A DNA stretch of 64,000 nt, from positions 124,001 through 188,000 of the forward strand of contig NZ_NWQK01000002.1 of assembly GCF_002817655.1 (NCBI RefSeq). Reading direction: 5' to 3'. The translations under genes were made by a program, and so were the position numbers. The stretch's first letter is position 1; each line of letters begins with the position of its first letter. This document shows, one piece after another, positions 55,259-64,000 of this stretch. This stretch comes from Candidatus Chlamydia corallus. Lineage in GTDB: Bacteria > Chlamydiota > Chlamydiia > Chlamydiales > Chlamydiaceae. The notes beneath the pieces are model-generated. The model saw only the letters and a list, made by a program, of their open reading frames with translations, had not been told where the DNA came from and made no database searches.

Positions 55259-56266
55259 ATGGCGACTACCGCAATTAGATTAGCAGGAAGCGCATCAAGT
55301 AGAATGTTGCTTCCCGTTGCCAAAGAACAACAAACCCGTCAGCGCATTGTTGAAAAAGGAATTTATTGTTTTAAACAATTTTTTATAAACCCCGAGAATA
55401 GGCTCGCAAAGTTTGTCGGGACAACAAAAAGTTTAGATAAATGTTTTAAGTTAAGCAAGGCTGTTTCAGATTGTGCTGTAGGAGTGCTCGAAGAAACAGG
55501 ATCTGCAGGAGATGCGTTAACCTCTGCGAAAAGCGCTCAGAGTATATTGAAAACGACTCGAGAAGTTGTTGCTTTAGGCAATGTATTGAATGGAGTTGTT
55601 CCAGTTATCTTTAATTCAAGCCAGAAGTGTTACCAATATGCACGTCAAGCTTGGCATTTAGGGGGAAAAGGCATAGCGGAGAAAGAAGCTCCTAAAAAGT
55701 ATAATGAAATGCTATTAAATCGAGGGGATTACCTGTGGGCTACGTCTCAAGAAGCTTGTTCGGTCGTCTCTGCAACGACATACTCGACAACCTTTGGTGT
55801 TTTACGTCCATTAATGTTAATCAATAAGCTGACTGCAAAGCCATTCTTAGATAAAACGACATCGAGTCACTTTGGGACCGCTGTTGCTGGAGTTATGACA
55901 ATCAATCATATAGCAGGAGTTGTTGGCGCTGGTTGCGGATTAGTTTTAGAACAACGTATGTATAAACGCGCTCAGGAATCTCTCCATCTTAATCAAAATT
56001 CTAAACTAAAAATAGACGAAGAGGTTCTGAATAGTGAGACACTTTTAAGTGCGGAAAGAGCATTACGTAAAGAGCATACAGCTTCTGTAAAAAAAGCTAT
56101 TTTGACTATGATTGAAAAAGGACTAGAGTTAGTAGTCGATGCAATCAAACTTATTCCTTTACCGATTACAGTTGCTTGTGGCGCTGCAATTTCTGGAGCC
56201 TTGACGGCAGTTTCTTCGGCAGTGGGTTTGTACGGCCTATGGCAGAAAACAAAATCGAAAGGGTAA
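55259..56266 (+). CDS. Cap1-like inclusion membrane protein
   Basis: By position between fmt and the rplC operon and by sequence (AIRLAGSASSRMLLPVA start), this is the counterpart of C. trachomatis CT529/Cap1, an antigen exposed on the inclusion membrane and secreted by type III. 335 residues from the ATG at 55259, which has a perfect AAGGAGG 5 bases upstream. Two hydrophobic, glycine/alanine-rich regions lie at about 215-245 and 300-325 (ITVACGAAISGALTAVSSAVGL). Secretion is inferred from the family. Confidence 0.8.
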   Translation: MATTAIRLAGSASSRMLLPVAKEQQTRQRIVEKGIYCFKQFFINPENRLAKFVGTTKSLDKCFKLSKAVSDCAVGVLEETGSAGDALTSAKSAQSILKTTREVVALGNVLNGVVPVIFNSSQKCYQYARQAWHLGGKGIAEKEAPKKYNEMLLNRGDYLWATSQEACSVVSATTYSTTFGVLRPLMLINKLTAKPFLDKTTSSHFGTAVAGVMTINHIAGVVGAGCGLVLEQRMYKRAQESLHLNQNSKLKIDEEVLNSETLLSAERALRKEHTASVKKAILTMIEKGLELVVDAIKLIPLPITVACGAAISGALTAVSSAVGLYGLWQKTKSKG

Positions 56267-56290
56267 CCTAATTTAATCTTTATTTTAAAG

Positions 56291-56328
56291 AAGTCGCTTC
56301 TAAAAAATTTTTTGGAAGCGACTTTTTA
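56291..56328 (+). terminator. strong intrinsic terminator after the Cap1-like gene
   Basis: A 10-bp stem AAGTCGCTTC (56291-56300) with 56315-56324. The loop (AAAAAATTTTTT) can itself pair, and a T-run follows. It separates the Inc gene from the ribosomal operon, whose promoter must lie in 56329-56556; no boxes were assigned. Confidence 0.9.
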
Positions 56329-56556
56329 TTTCTATAAATAAGAATTTCCTCAGAATCTTTTATCTTTGAGTTCTTAGTACCTAGAGTACTTTTCCTATTG
56401 TAAAAATCTTTCCCCTCTGATAACCTGTCCCTTTATTTTCTTAAGGAAAAAACTCCTTTTCTTTTTAGAGAATTCGATAAGTAAAATACTAAGCAGATTT
56501 GTTTCTTTGTTCTTCTAAGAGGAAAGCAAATCATTATTGTGAATGGATATAGGTTT

Positions 56557-57216
56557 ATGCGGTCTCATATTAGTGTGATGGGAAAAAAAGAAGGGATGAT
56601 TCATGTCTTTGATAAAGACGGATCCTTGGTCGCTTGCTCAGTAATTCGCGTTGAGCCTAATGTTGTGACTCAGATCAAAATTAAAGAAAACGATGGATAT
56701 TTTTCTTTGCAAATGGGCGCCGAAGAAGTAAGTGCTTCTCCTCAAACAATTGCAAAACGTTTTAGTAAGCCTAAACTCGGACATTTGCGTAAAGCAGGTG
56801 GTCGAGTTTTTCGTTTTCTTAAAGAAGTCCGAACTTCTGAGAAGGCTCTTGAGGGAGTGTCTTTAGGGGATGCTTTTGGATTAGAAGTTTTCGAAGATGT
56901 TTCCGCGGTTGATGTTCGTGGAGTTTCAAAAGGAAAAGGTTTTCAGGGTGTCATGAAAAAGTTTGGTTTTCGTGGCGGCCCAGGAAGTCATGGATCTGGG
57001 TTTCATCGTCACGCAGGTTCTATAGGAATGCGATCGACTCCTGGACGTTGTTTCCCAGGAAGCAAGCGTCCTAGTCATATGGGCGCAGAGAACGTTACTA
57101 TAAAAAATTTAGAAGTAATAAAAGTAGATTTAGAAAAAAAAGTGCTGCTGGTTAAAGGTGCCATTCCTGGAGCGCGAGGCTCTGTTGTTATAGTGAAACA
57201 TTCTTCTAGAGCTTAG
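56557..57216 (+). CDS. rplC: 50S ribosomal protein L3
   Basis: L3, an early-assembly protein of the large subunit; 219 residues with MGKKEGMIHVFDKDG at the start and the conserved GSHGSGFHRHAGSIGMRSTPG loop reaching the peptidyl-transferase region. The frame opens at GTG 56539, but the ATG at 56557 matches the chlamydial MRSH-VMGKKEGM N-terminus. First gene of the operon here, without rpsJ before it. Confidence 0.97.
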   Translation: MRSHISVMGKKEGMIHVFDKDGSLVACSVIRVEPNVVTQIKIKENDGYFSLQMGAEEVSASPQTIAKRFSKPKLGHLRKAGGRVFRFLKEVRTSEKALEGVSLGDAFGLEVFEDVSAVDVRGVSKGKGFQGVMKKFGFRGGPGSHGSGFHRHAGSIGMRSTPGRCFPGSKRPSHMGAENVTIKNLEVIKVDLEKKVLLVKGAIPGARGSVVIVKHSSRA

Positions 57217-57247
57217 GTAAGGACAGGGGTGATGCAGAGAGGGCTTA

Positions 57248-57922
57248 ATGGTTTTATTATCAAAATTTGATTTTTCAGGAAATAAAGTAGGTGAGGTTGA
57301 AGTAGTAGACTCCTTGTTTGCAGATGAAGGCGATGGCCTTCAGTTGGTTAAGGATTATATTGTTGCTATTCGTGCCAATAAAAGACAATGGTCTGCATGC
57401 ACTAGAAATCGTTCTGAAGTGAGTCACTCTACGAAAAAGCCCTTCAAACAAAAAGGAACAGGTAATGCTCGTCAGGGATCTTTAGCCTCTCCTCAGTTTC
57501 GTGGAGGAGGGATTGTTTTTGGGCCTAAGCCTAAATTTAATCAACACGTGCGTATAAATCGCAAAGAAAGAAAAGCTGCAATTAGGCTTTTATTGGCTCA
57601 AAAAATTCAAACAAACAAGTTAACTGTTGTTGACGACGCAGTATTTGTAGGTGCTTTAACAGCTCCTAAAACTCAAAGAGCATTAAAATTTTTAAAAGAT
57701 TGCAATATTGAGTGTCGTAGCATTTTATTTATTGATCACCTAGATCATATAGAAAAGAATGAAAGTTTAAGATTAAGTTTGCGTAATCTCACTGCAGTTC
57801 AAGGTTTTGTCTATGGAATTAATATTAATGGGTATGACCTAGCCTCTGCTCATAATATTGTTATTTCTACAAAAGCTTTGGAGCAACTTATTGAACGTCT
57901 TGTTTCTGAAACGAAAGATTAA
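57248..57922 (+). CDS. rplD: 50S ribosomal protein L4
   Basis: L4, 224 residues, with the extended loop [18 protein letters not shown] and [13 protein letters not shown] that lines the exit tunnel. In enterobacteria L4 also represses the S10 operon; this is not known here. Follows rplC by 31 bases with GAGAGGG upstream. Confidence 0.97.
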   Translation: MVLLSKFDFSGNKVGEVEVVDSLFADEGDGLQLVKDYIVAIRANKRQWSACTRNRSEVSHSTKKPFKQKGTGNARQGSLASPQFRGGGIVFGPKPKFNQHVRINRKERKAAIRLLLAQKIQTNKLTVVDDAVFVGALTAPKTQRALKFLKDCNIECRSILFIDHLDHIEKNESLRLSLRNLTAVQGFVYGININGYDLASAHNIVISTKALEQLIERLVSETKD

Positions 57923-57938
57923 GAAGGAATTTTAGGAT

Positions 57939-58274
57939 ATGAAAGATCCTTACGATGTAATTAAGCGTCACTACGTAACAGAAAAAGCTAAAATGTTAGA
58001 GCATTTAAGTGCTGGAAGTGGAGAGGGAAAGAAAAGGGGAAGTTTTTGTAAGGACCCTAAATTTGTTTTTATAGTCTCTCATGATGCAACAAAGCCGTCA
58101 ATTGCCAAGGCTTTAGAAGCAATTTACGCTGATAAAAATGTAAAAGTAAAGAGTGTAAACACTATAAATGTAAAACCTCAGCCCGCTCGTATGTTTCGAG
58201 GGCGTCGTAAAGGGAAAACCTCAGGATTTAGGAAAGCAATTGTGACTTTCTATCAAGGACACTCTGTCGGATAA
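57939..58274 (+). CDS. rplW: 50S ribosomal protein L23
   Basis: L23, 111 residues, at the tunnel exit and docking site for trigger factor and SRP. It has [47 protein letters not shown]. The insert [11 protein letters not shown] after residue 25 is longer than in E. coli. Confidence 0.96.
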   Translation: MKDPYDVIKRHYVTEKAKMLEHLSAGSGEGKKRGSFCKDPKFVFIVSHDATKPSIAKALEAIYADKNVKVKSVNTINVKPQPARMFRGRRKGKTSGFRKAIVTFYQGHSVG

Positions 58275-58295
58275 TTTATTAGAGAGATAAACAGC

Positions 58296-59150
58296 ATGTT
58301 TAAAAAATTTAAACCAGTAACTCCAGGAACTAGACAATTAGTTCTTCCCGCTTTTGATGAGTTAACAACGCGTGGTGAGTTGCGCGGGACGAAGTCTAAA
58401 AGAAGTCTTCGTCCTAATAAAAAGCTCTCTTTCTTTAAGAAGAGTTCTGGTGGGAGAGATAATTTGGGCCATATATCCTGCCGTCATCGTGGCGGAGGCG
58501 CAAAACAATTGTACAGGGTGATTGATTTCAAGCGTAATAAAGACGGGATCACTGCAAAAGTGGTTACTGTGGAATATGATCCTAATCGTTCTGCCTACAT
58601 TGCTCTTTTAAGTTACGAAGACGGAGAAAAACGCTATATTCTTGCCCCCAAGGGGATCCAAAGAGGCGATGTTGTTGTTTCAGGCGAAGGAAGCCCCTTT
58701 AAGCCTGGATGTTGTATGACCTTAAAAAGTATACCGCTAGGATTGTCTGTTCATAATATCGAAATGCGACCTTCTTCAGGTGGAAAGCTTGTAAGGTCTG
58801 CTGGATTAGCTGCTCAAGTTATAGCTAAATCTCCAGGGTATGTTACTTTAAAGATGCCCTCTGGTGAGTTTCGTATGTTAAATGAGGGGTGCAGAGCTAC
58901 CATTGGTGCAGTTTCAAATGCCGATCACAACCTACGTGTAGAGGGCAAGGCTGGAAGGAAACGTTGGATGGGAATCCGTCCTACGGTCCGTGGTACTGCA
59001 ATGAACCCCGTGGATCATCCCCACGGAGGTGGAGAGGGACGTCATAACGGATATATTCCACGTACACCTTGGGGTAAGGTTACAAAGGGATTAAAAACAC
59101 GTGACAAACGTAAAAGTAATAAATGGATTGTTAAAGATCGTAGGAAATAA
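58296..59150 (+). CDS. rplB: 50S ribosomal protein L2
   Basis: L2, 284 residues, binds 23S rRNA near the peptidyl-transferase centre. The family signature [25 protein letters not shown] is intact, with [20 protein letters not shown] near the N-terminus. Follows rplW by 21 bases. Confidence 0.98.
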   Translation: MFKKFKPVTPGTRQLVLPAFDELTTRGELRGTKSKRSLRPNKKLSFFKKSSGGRDNLGHISCRHRGGGAKQLYRVIDFKRNKDGITAKVVTVEYDPNRSAYIALLSYEDGEKRYILAPKGIQRGDVVVSGEGSPFKPGCCMTLKSIPLGLSVHNIEMRPSSGGKLVRSAGLAAQVIAKSPGYVTLKMPSGEFRMLNEGCRATIGAVSNADHNLRVEGKAGRKRWMGIRPTVRGTAMNPVDHPHGGGEGRHNGYIPRTPWGKVTKGLKTRDKRKSNKWIVKDRRK

Positions 59151-59155
59151 GGATT

Positions 59156-59422
59156 ATGAGTAGATCATTAAGAAAAGGTCCGTTTGTTGATCACCACCTC
59201 CTAAAGAAAGTGCGTGCAATGAACATAGAGGAAAAGAAAACTCCTATCAAAACATGGTCTCGTCGTTCAATGATTACTCCTGAAATGATTGGCCATACGT
59301 TTGAAGTTCATAATGGGAAAAAATTTCTAACCGTATTTGTTTCAGAAACTATGGTGGGTCATAAATTAGGAGAATTTTCTCCCACAAGGATATTTAAAAG
59401 TCATCCTGTGAAGAAAGGGTAA
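59156..59422 (+). CDS. rpsS: 30S ribosomal protein S19
   Basis: S19, 88 residues, head of the 30S subunit, with [43 protein letters not shown] and LGEFSPTR. Five bases after rplB. Confidence 0.98.
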   Translation: MSRSLRKGPFVDHHLLKKVRAMNIEEKKTPIKTWSRRSMITPEMIGHTFEVHNGKKFLTVFVSETMVGHKLGEFSPTRIFKSHPVKKG

Positions 59423-59440
59423 GTCTAAAGGAGGCTTAGG

Positions 59441-59776
59441 ATGTTTAAAGCGATCGCCCGATATATTCGGGTACAACCTCGTAAAGCTAGATTAGCCGCT
59501 GGGCTTATGAGAAATCTGAGTGTTCAAGAAGCAGAGGAACAGCTGGCATTTTCTCAATTGAAAGCTGGAAGATGTTTAAAAAAGGTTTTAAATAGCGCCG
59601 TAGCTAATGCTGAGTTACATGAAAATGTAAAGCGTGAAAATTTAAGTATTATCGAAGTTCGAGTAGATGCTGGACCTGTCTACAAGCGATCTAAATCAAA
59701 AAGTAGAGGAGGACGCTCTCCTATTTTAAAACGTACCAGTCACTTGACTGTTATTGTTGGTGAGAAGGAACGGTAA
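59441..59776 (+). CDS. rplV: 50S ribosomal protein L22
   Basis: L22, 111 residues, tunnel-lining protein (macrolide resistance mutations map to its loop). It has [18 protein letters not shown] and [31 protein letters not shown]. Preceded by AAGGAGG. Confidence 0.97.
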   Translation: MFKAIARYIRVQPRKARLAAGLMRNLSVQEAEEQLAFSQLKAGRCLKKVLNSAVANAELHENVKRENLSIIEVRVDAGPVYKRSKSKSRGGRSPILKRTSHLTVIVGEKER

Positions 59777-59791
59777 GAGGGAAGAAGAATC

Positions 59792-60460
59792 ATGGGTCAG
59801 AAAGGTTGTCCAATTGGGTTTCGTACAGCGGTTACAAAAAAATGGCGTTCTCTTTGGTATGGAAATAAGCAAGAATTTGGTAAATTTCTTATAGAGGATG
59901 TAAAAATCCGAGAATTTTTAAGAAAAAAGCCCTCATGTCAAGGCGCTGCTGGATTTGTTGTCCGTCGTATGAGTGGTAAAATTGAAGTTACTATCCAAAC
60001 CGCCCGTCCTGGGTTAGTTATTGGAAAGAAGGGGGCTGAAGTTGATCTGCTTAAAGAAGAACTTAAAGCTCTTACTGGAAAAGAAGTCTGGTTAGAAATC
60101 GCAGAAATTAAACGCCCCGAACTAAATGCAAAATTAGTAGCTGATAACATTGCAAGACAAATCGAACGCCGTGTCTCTTTCAGACGGGCTATGAAAAAGG
60201 CAATGCAATCAGTAATGGATGCTGGAGCTATTGGTGTAAAAATCCAAGTTTCAGGAAGGTTAGCAGGAGCCGAGATTGCTCGTTCCGAATGGTATAAAAA
60301 TGGTCGTGTACCCCTACATACGTTAAGAGCTGACATTGATTATGCTACAGCTTGTGCAGAAACTACCTACGGAATTATTGGTATAAAAGTTTGGATTAAT
60401 CTTGGAGAGAATTCGCCTACAACTGCTAACAACCCTGCAGTACCCTCTGCAGCTGCTTAA
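59792..60460 (+). CDS. rpsC: 30S ribosomal protein S3
   Basis: S3, 222 residues, at the mRNA entry site. The KH domain has [20 protein letters not shown], and the C-terminal domain has [37 protein letters not shown]. The tail ends in an Ala/Pro stretch ([10 protein letters not shown]). Confidence 0.98.
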   Translation: MGQKGCPIGFRTAVTKKWRSLWYGNKQEFGKFLIEDVKIREFLRKKPSCQGAAGFVVRRMSGKIEVTIQTARPGLVIGKKGAEVDLLKEELKALTGKEVWLEIAEIKRPELNAKLVADNIARQIERRVSFRRAMKKAMQSVMDAGAIGVKIQVSGRLAGAEIARSEWYKNGRVPLHTLRADIDYATACAETTYGIIGIKVWINLGENSPTTANNPAVPSAAA

Positions 60461-60488
60461 AGTTGTAAATAAGGATGTGTGAGTTATT

Positions 60489-60905
60489 ATGTTGATGCCT
60501 AAACGAACCAAATTTCGTAAGCAACAAAAAGGACAGTTTGCAGGATTAAGTAAAGGAGCTACATTTGTAGACTTTGGAGAATATGCGATGCAAACTCTTG
60601 AGCGTGGCTGGGTTACTAGTCGTCAAATTGAAGCCTGCAGGGTTGCGATTAATAGATATTTAAAACGTCGAGGAAAAGTATGGATTCGTATTTTCCCCGA
60701 TAAAAGTGTAACAAAAAAGCCTGCAGAAACTCGTATGGGTAAAGGTAAAGGGGCCCCAGATCATTGGGTAGCAGTAGTTCGCCCGGGACGTATATTGTTT
60801 GAAGTAGCGAATGTTTCTAAAGAAGACGCTCAAGACGCTCTCCGAAGAGCTGCTGCCAAACTAGGAATAAAAACACGTTTTGTTAAGCGAGTAGAAAGGG
60901 TGTAA
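60489..60905 (+). CDS. rplP: 50S ribosomal protein L16
   Basis: L16, 138 residues, at the A-site tRNA binding region. It has [39 protein letters not shown] and [27 protein letters not shown] at 60489 is used; a second ATG six bases later cannot be excluded. Confidence 0.97.
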   Translation: MLMPKRTKFRKQQKGQFAGLSKGATFVDFGEYAMQTLERGWVTSRQIEACRVAINRYLKRRGKVWIRIFPDKSVTKKPAETRMGKGKGAPDHWVAVVRPGRILFEVANVSKEDAQDALRRAAAKLGIKTRFVKRVERV

Positions 60906-60908
60906 AAC

Positions 60909-61127
60909 ATGGCTGCTAAGAAGGATTTATTGGCACAGTTAAGAGAAAAAAGCGAAGACGATTTGGATGCGTATATTCACGGGAACAAAAAGGCTTTGTT
61001 TGCTTTAAGAGCAGAAAGTTTATTACAGAACAAAGCTGTAAAGGTTCATATGTTTTCTATGCATAAGAAAAATATTGCTCGAGCTCTAACAATAAAACAA
61101 GAAAGAAAAGGTAAACTCCATGGCTAG
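60909..61127 (+). CDS. rpmC: 50S ribosomal protein L29
   Basis: L29, 72 residues, a small helical hairpin protein ([30 protein letters not shown]). It starts 3 bases after rplP and overlaps rpsQ by 8 bases. Confidence 0.95.
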   Translation: MAAKKDLLAQLREKSEDDLDAYIHGNKKALFALRAESLLQNKAVKVHMFSMHKKNIARALTIKQERKGKLHG

Positions 61128-61374
61128 TGAACCAAGAGGCTCTAGAAAAGTTAAGATTGGTATTGTTGTCTCGTCAAAAATGGAAAAAACAGTCGTTGTT
61201 CGAGTAGAAAGGATATTTTCTCATCCTCAGTATCTTAAAGTAGTGAGGAGTTCAAAGAAATATTATGCTCACACTGATTTAAAAATTTCTGAGGGAGATA
61301 AAGTTAAAATTCAAGAGACACGACCTTTGTCTAAGCTTAAAAGATGGCGTGTTATAGAACATGTTGGCGTGTAG
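61120..61374 (+). CDS. rpsQ: 30S ribosomal protein S17
   Basis: S17, 84 residues, OB-fold protein binding 16S rRNA early. It has [31 protein letters not shown] and [21 protein letters not shown]. Starts inside the rpmC 3' end. Confidence 0.97.
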   Translation: MASEPRGSRKVKIGIVVSSKMEKTVVVRVERIFSHPQYLKVVRSSKKYYAHTDLKISEGDKVKIQETRPLSKLKRWRVIEHVGV

Positions 61375-61401
61375 GTTAGCAACATTAGGTAGATAAAGAT
61401 T

Positions 61402-61770
61402 ATGATTCAGCAAGAAAGTCAGTTAAAAGTTGCCGATAATACTGGAGCTAAAAAAGTAAAATGCTTCAAGGTTCTTGGCGGTTCTCGTAGACGTTATGCT
61501 ACCGTCGGAGATGTAATTGTATGTTCAGTTAGAGATGTCGAACCTAATAGTTCTATAAAAAAGGGAGACGTTATCAAAGCTGTGATCGTGCGTACTCGTC
61601 GACATATTACAAGAAAAGATGGATCCACTTTAAAATTTGATACAAATAGCTGTGTGCTTATCGATGATAAAGGAAATCCTAAAGGGACAAGGATTTTTGG
61701 CCCCGTAGCTCGAGAAATTCGAGACAGAGGCTTTATAAAAATTAGTTCTCTAGCTCCTGAAGTAATTTAA
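61402..61770 (+). CDS. rplN: 50S ribosomal protein L14
   Basis: L14, 122 residues, with [27 protein letters not shown] and [24 protein letters not shown] at the C-terminus. Standard length and sequence. Confidence 0.98.
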   Translation: MIQQESQLKVADNTGAKKVKCFKVLGGSRRRYATVGDVIVCSVRDVEPNSSIKKGDVIKAVIVRTRRHITRKDGSTLKFDTNSCVLIDDKGNPKGTRIFGPVAREIRDRGFIKISSLAPEVI

Positions 61771-61783
61771 GGAGAAGGAAGTT

Positions 61784-62119
61784 ATGAAAAGACAAAACAT
61801 TCGTATTGGTGATAAGGTATTTATATTAGCTGGTAACGATAAAGGAAAAGAAGGAAAAGTCCTTTCTTTGACTGAAGATAAGGTAGTTGTCGAAGGTGTA
61901 AACATTCGCATAAAAAATATAAAGCGTAGTCAGCAAAATCCTAAAGGTAAACGTATTAGTATAGAGACTCCTGTCCATATTTCTAATGTACGTTTAAGCA
62001 TAACTGGTGAACCCGCGAAGCTCTCTGTCAAAGTGACTGAACAAGGGCGAGAGTTGTGGCAGAAACGCCCTGACGGAACATCTCAGCTGTATCGTCTGGT
62101 AAGAGGAAAGAAAGGCTAA
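61784..62119 (+). CDS. rplX: 50S ribosomal protein L24
   Basis: L24, 111 residues, KOW-domain assembly initiator ([23 protein letters not shown]). One base separates its stop from the rplE start. Confidence 0.97.
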   Translation: MKRQNIRIGDKVFILAGNDKGKEGKVLSLTEDKVVVEGVNIRIKNIKRSQQNPKGKRISIETPVHISNVRLSITGEPAKLSVKVTEQGRELWQKRPDGTSQLYRLVRGKKG

Positions 62120-62120
62120 T

Positions 62121-62663
62121 ATGAGTAGGTTAAAAAAATTCTATACCGAAGAAATTCGCAAATCTTTGTTTGAAAAGTTTGGATATGCAAACAAAATGCA
62201 AGTTCCTGTTCTTAAAAAAATTGTCTTAAGTATGGGACTTGCTGAAGCTGCTAAAGATAAAAATTTATTCCAAGCTCACTTAGAAGAATTGACTATGATC
62301 TCTGGGCAAAAACCTTTAGTGACGAAAGCTCGAAATTCTATTGCTGGTTTTAAATTGCGAGAAGGTCAAGGAATCGGTGCCAAAGTTACTCTTCGTGAAA
62401 TTCGTATGTACGATTTTATGGATCGTTTCTGTAATATTGTTTCTCCACGGATTCGCGACTTTCGCGGCTTCTCTAATAAAGGAGACGGAAGGGGGTGTTA
62501 TTCTGTAGGATTAGATGATCAACAAATCTTCCCAGAAGTTAATTTAGATCGTGTAAAGCGCACACAGGGATTAAATATCACATGGGTAACTACTGCGCAA
62601 ACAGATGATGAGTGCATTACTCTGTTAGAGTTGATGGGTTTGCGATTTAAGAAAGCTCAATAA
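62121..62663 (+). CDS. rplE: 50S ribosomal protein L5
   Basis: L5, 180 residues, central protuberance, binds 5S rRNA. It has [42 protein letters not shown] and [20 protein letters not shown]. The next gene is rpsH; no rpsN lies between. Confidence 0.98.
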   Translation: MSRLKKFYTEEIRKSLFEKFGYANKMQVPVLKKIVLSMGLAEAAKDKNLFQAHLEELTMISGQKPLVTKARNSIAGFKLREGQGIGAKVTLREIRMYDFMDRFCNIVSPRIRDFRGFSNKGDGRGCYSVGLDDQQIFPEVNLDRVKRTQGLNITWVTTAQTDDECITLLELMGLRFKKAQ

Positions 62664-62681
62664 AGAGGAAAAAGGATCCGT

Positions 62682-63083
62682 ATGGGCATGACAAGTGATT
62701 CTATAGCAGATTTATTAACACGAATTCGTAATGCTTTGATGGCAGAACATCTGTATGTAGACGTAGAGCACAGTAAAATGCGAGAGGCTATTGTAAAAAT
62801 CCTTAAGCATAAAGGTTTTCTGGCTCATTATTTAGTAAAGGAAGAAAACCGTAAGCGCGCTATGCGTGTGTTTTTGCAATATTCCGATGATCGTAAACCA
62901 GTAATACACCAACTGAAACGGGTATCCAAGCCCTCTCGAAGAGTATATGTATCGGTTGCGAAAATCCCTTATGTATTTGGAAATATGGGAATTTCAGTCC
63001 TCTCGACTTCTCAGGGAGTTATGGAAGGTTCTCTAGCCAGATCTAAGAATATTGGGGGCGAATTGCTCTGTTTGGTTTGGTAA
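62682..63083 (+). CDS. rpsH: 30S ribosomal protein S8
   Basis: S8, 133 residues, with [18 protein letters not shown] near the start and the C-terminal [31 protein letters not shown]. In other bacteria S8 represses the spc operon by binding its own mRNA. Confidence 0.98.
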   Translation: MGMTSDSIADLLTRIRNALMAEHLYVDVEHSKMREAIVKILKHKGFLAHYLVKEENRKRAMRVFLQYSDDRKPVIHQLKRVSKPSRRVYVSVAKIPYVFGNMGISVLSTSQGVMEGSLARSKNIGGELLCLVW

Positions 63084-63109
63084 CAGGATTAATTATAGGA
63101 CGGTAAAGC

Positions 63110-63661
63110 ATGTCTCGTAAGGCTCGAGAACCTATTATGCTCCCTCAAGGAGTAGAAGTTTCGATTCAAAATGATCAAATTATTGTAAAGGGTCCTAAAG
63201 GATCGTTAACGCAACAACTAGTTAAGGAAGTAACAATCACCTTAAAAGATAAAGGCATATTTGTACATGCAGCTCCCCATGTTGTTGATAGGCCTAGCTG
63301 TATGCAAGGTTTATACTGGGCACTAATTTCAAATATGGTTCAAGGTGTTCATATAGGGTTTGAAAAGCGTTTAGAAATGATTGGAGTGGGTTTCAGAGCC
63401 TCTGTTCAAGGTGCATTTTTGGATCTCTCGATTGGGGTTTCCCATCCTACAAAAATTCCTATTCCACCGACTCTTCAGGTATCAGTTGAAAAAAACACCC
63501 TTATTTCAGTGAAAGGGCTTGATAAGCAATTAGTTGGTGAATTTGCTGCAAATATTCGTGCCAAACGTCCTCCTGAACCCTATAAAGGTAAAGGAATTCG
63601 TTATGAAAATGAATATGTCCGTCGTAAAGCGGGTAAAGCTGCAAAAACAGGCAAAAAATAG
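63110..63661 (+). CDS. rplF: 50S ribosomal protein L6
   Basis: L6, 183 residues, two-domain protein near the factor-binding site. It has [28 protein letters not shown] and [32 protein letters not shown]. Confidence 0.98.
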   Translation: MSRKAREPIMLPQGVEVSIQNDQIIVKGPKGSLTQQLVKEVTITLKDKGIFVHAAPHVVDRPSCMQGLYWALISNMVQGVHIGFEKRLEMIGVGFRASVQGAFLDLSIGVSHPTKIPIPPTLQVSVEKNTLISVKGLDKQLVGEFAANIRAKRPPEPYKGKGIRYENEYVRRKAGKAAKTGKK

Positions 63662-63672
63662 GTCGGGGGGTT

Positions 63673-64000
63673 ATGGAAAGTTCATTATGTAAAAAGTCAT
63701 TAATGAAAACGCGAAGGGCTTTACGAGTGCGTAAAGTATTAAGAGGTTCCTCTACAAAGCCTCGTTTATCCGTAGTGAAAACAAATAAACATATTTATGT
63801 ACAGTTGATAGATGATTCTATCGGCAAGACATTAGCTTCCGTTTCCACTCTATCAAAATTAAATAAGAGTCAAGGTTTGACTAAAAAAAACCAAGAGGTT
63901 GCTAAGGTATTAGGAACCCAAATTGCTGAATTGGGAAAAAACCTTCAACTAGATCGAGTTGTTTTCGATCGCGGACCTTTTAAGTACCATGGAATTGTCT
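63673..64000 (+). CDS. rplR: 50S ribosomal protein L18 (3' end beyond window)
   Basis: The ATG at 63673, behind a GGGGGG site, opens a frame to the window edge reading as L18: KTRRALRVRKVLRGSSTKPRLSVVKTNKHIYVQLIDD and, near the end, VVFDRGPFKYHG. It binds 5S rRNA. About 109 codons are present; only a few residues are missing. Confidence 0.95.
   Translation, partial: MESSLCKKSLMKTRRALRVRKVLRGSSTKPRLSVVKTNKHIYVQLIDDSIGKTLASVSTLSKLNKSQGLTKKNQEVAKVLGTQIAELGKNLQLDRVVFDRGPFKYHGIV

Overview
The window comes from a member of the Chlamydiaceae, and Chlamydia pneumoniae or a very close relative fits best. It holds the chlamydial major outer membrane protein (ompA), the Mip lipoprotein, a Cap1-type inclusion membrane protein, a very long class B PBP2, a UhpC-type hexose-phosphate carrier and the ompA/pbp2/suf/parB/pgk order known from chlamydiae. 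It also has the pgk-linked family of Sem-like proline-rich effectors, which I know only from the C. pneumoniae lineage. MOMP and Mip differ at scattered positions from the human C. pneumoniae proteins as I remember them, so an animal-type strain or a sister species is possible. I could not run a database comparison.

Layout. 1-2372 (minus): rpsB (cut by the window edge), tRNA-Gly and ompA. 2985-12410 (plus): pbp2, a TPR protein and a sufBCDS iron-sulfur cluster. 12439-14015 (minus): three poorly known genes, including a degenerate NodB-fold protein. 14542-20822: parB, two peptide-ABC ATPases (minus), a PhoU-like/PiT phosphate pair and pgk. 21211-30013: the accessory region, with four paralogous proline-rich putative type III effectors followed by two hypothetical genes. 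30109-36586: an RNA methyltransferase, a D,D-carboxypeptidase, an RsbW-like kinase, LptE-like and BamD-like lipoproteins and hypotheticals. 36683-41792 (minus): dnaE and uhpC. 42613-46935: hisS, aspS, mip and an SpoU-type methylase. 46961-47398 (minus): trxA preceded by tRNA-Leu. 47633-50365: a hypothetical, tsaE, dnaQ-like and a thioesterase. 50375-55158: lnt, lpxC, fabZ, lpxA and fmt. 55259-56266: a Cap1-like Inc protein. 56557-64000: the S10/spc ribosomal protein operon from rplC into rplR.

The most informative part is 20823-28200. Behind the first and second effector genes lie decayed copies of the last ~60 codons of pgk. Behind the second effector there is also a decayed copy of the first ~215 codons of the gene that now follows the fourth effector. 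That relic runs directly into the second pgk relic. These scars show that the family grew by tandem duplication of a unit running from the pgk 3' end, through an effector gene, into the next gene. The copies then diverged: two kept a C-terminal globular domain, two lost it, and each has its own in-frame proline-rich repeat array. The third effector ends in a GILK element followed by a KRVSW element, the usual order of the SILK and RVxF docking motifs for eukaryotic protein phosphatase 1. This would be a new host-targeting activity if confirmed.

The remainder is ordinary chlamydial housekeeping: envelope biogenesis (lpxC-fabZ-lpxA, lnt, BamD/LptE-like, pbp2, dac), Fe-S assembly, translation, replication and nutrient uptake.
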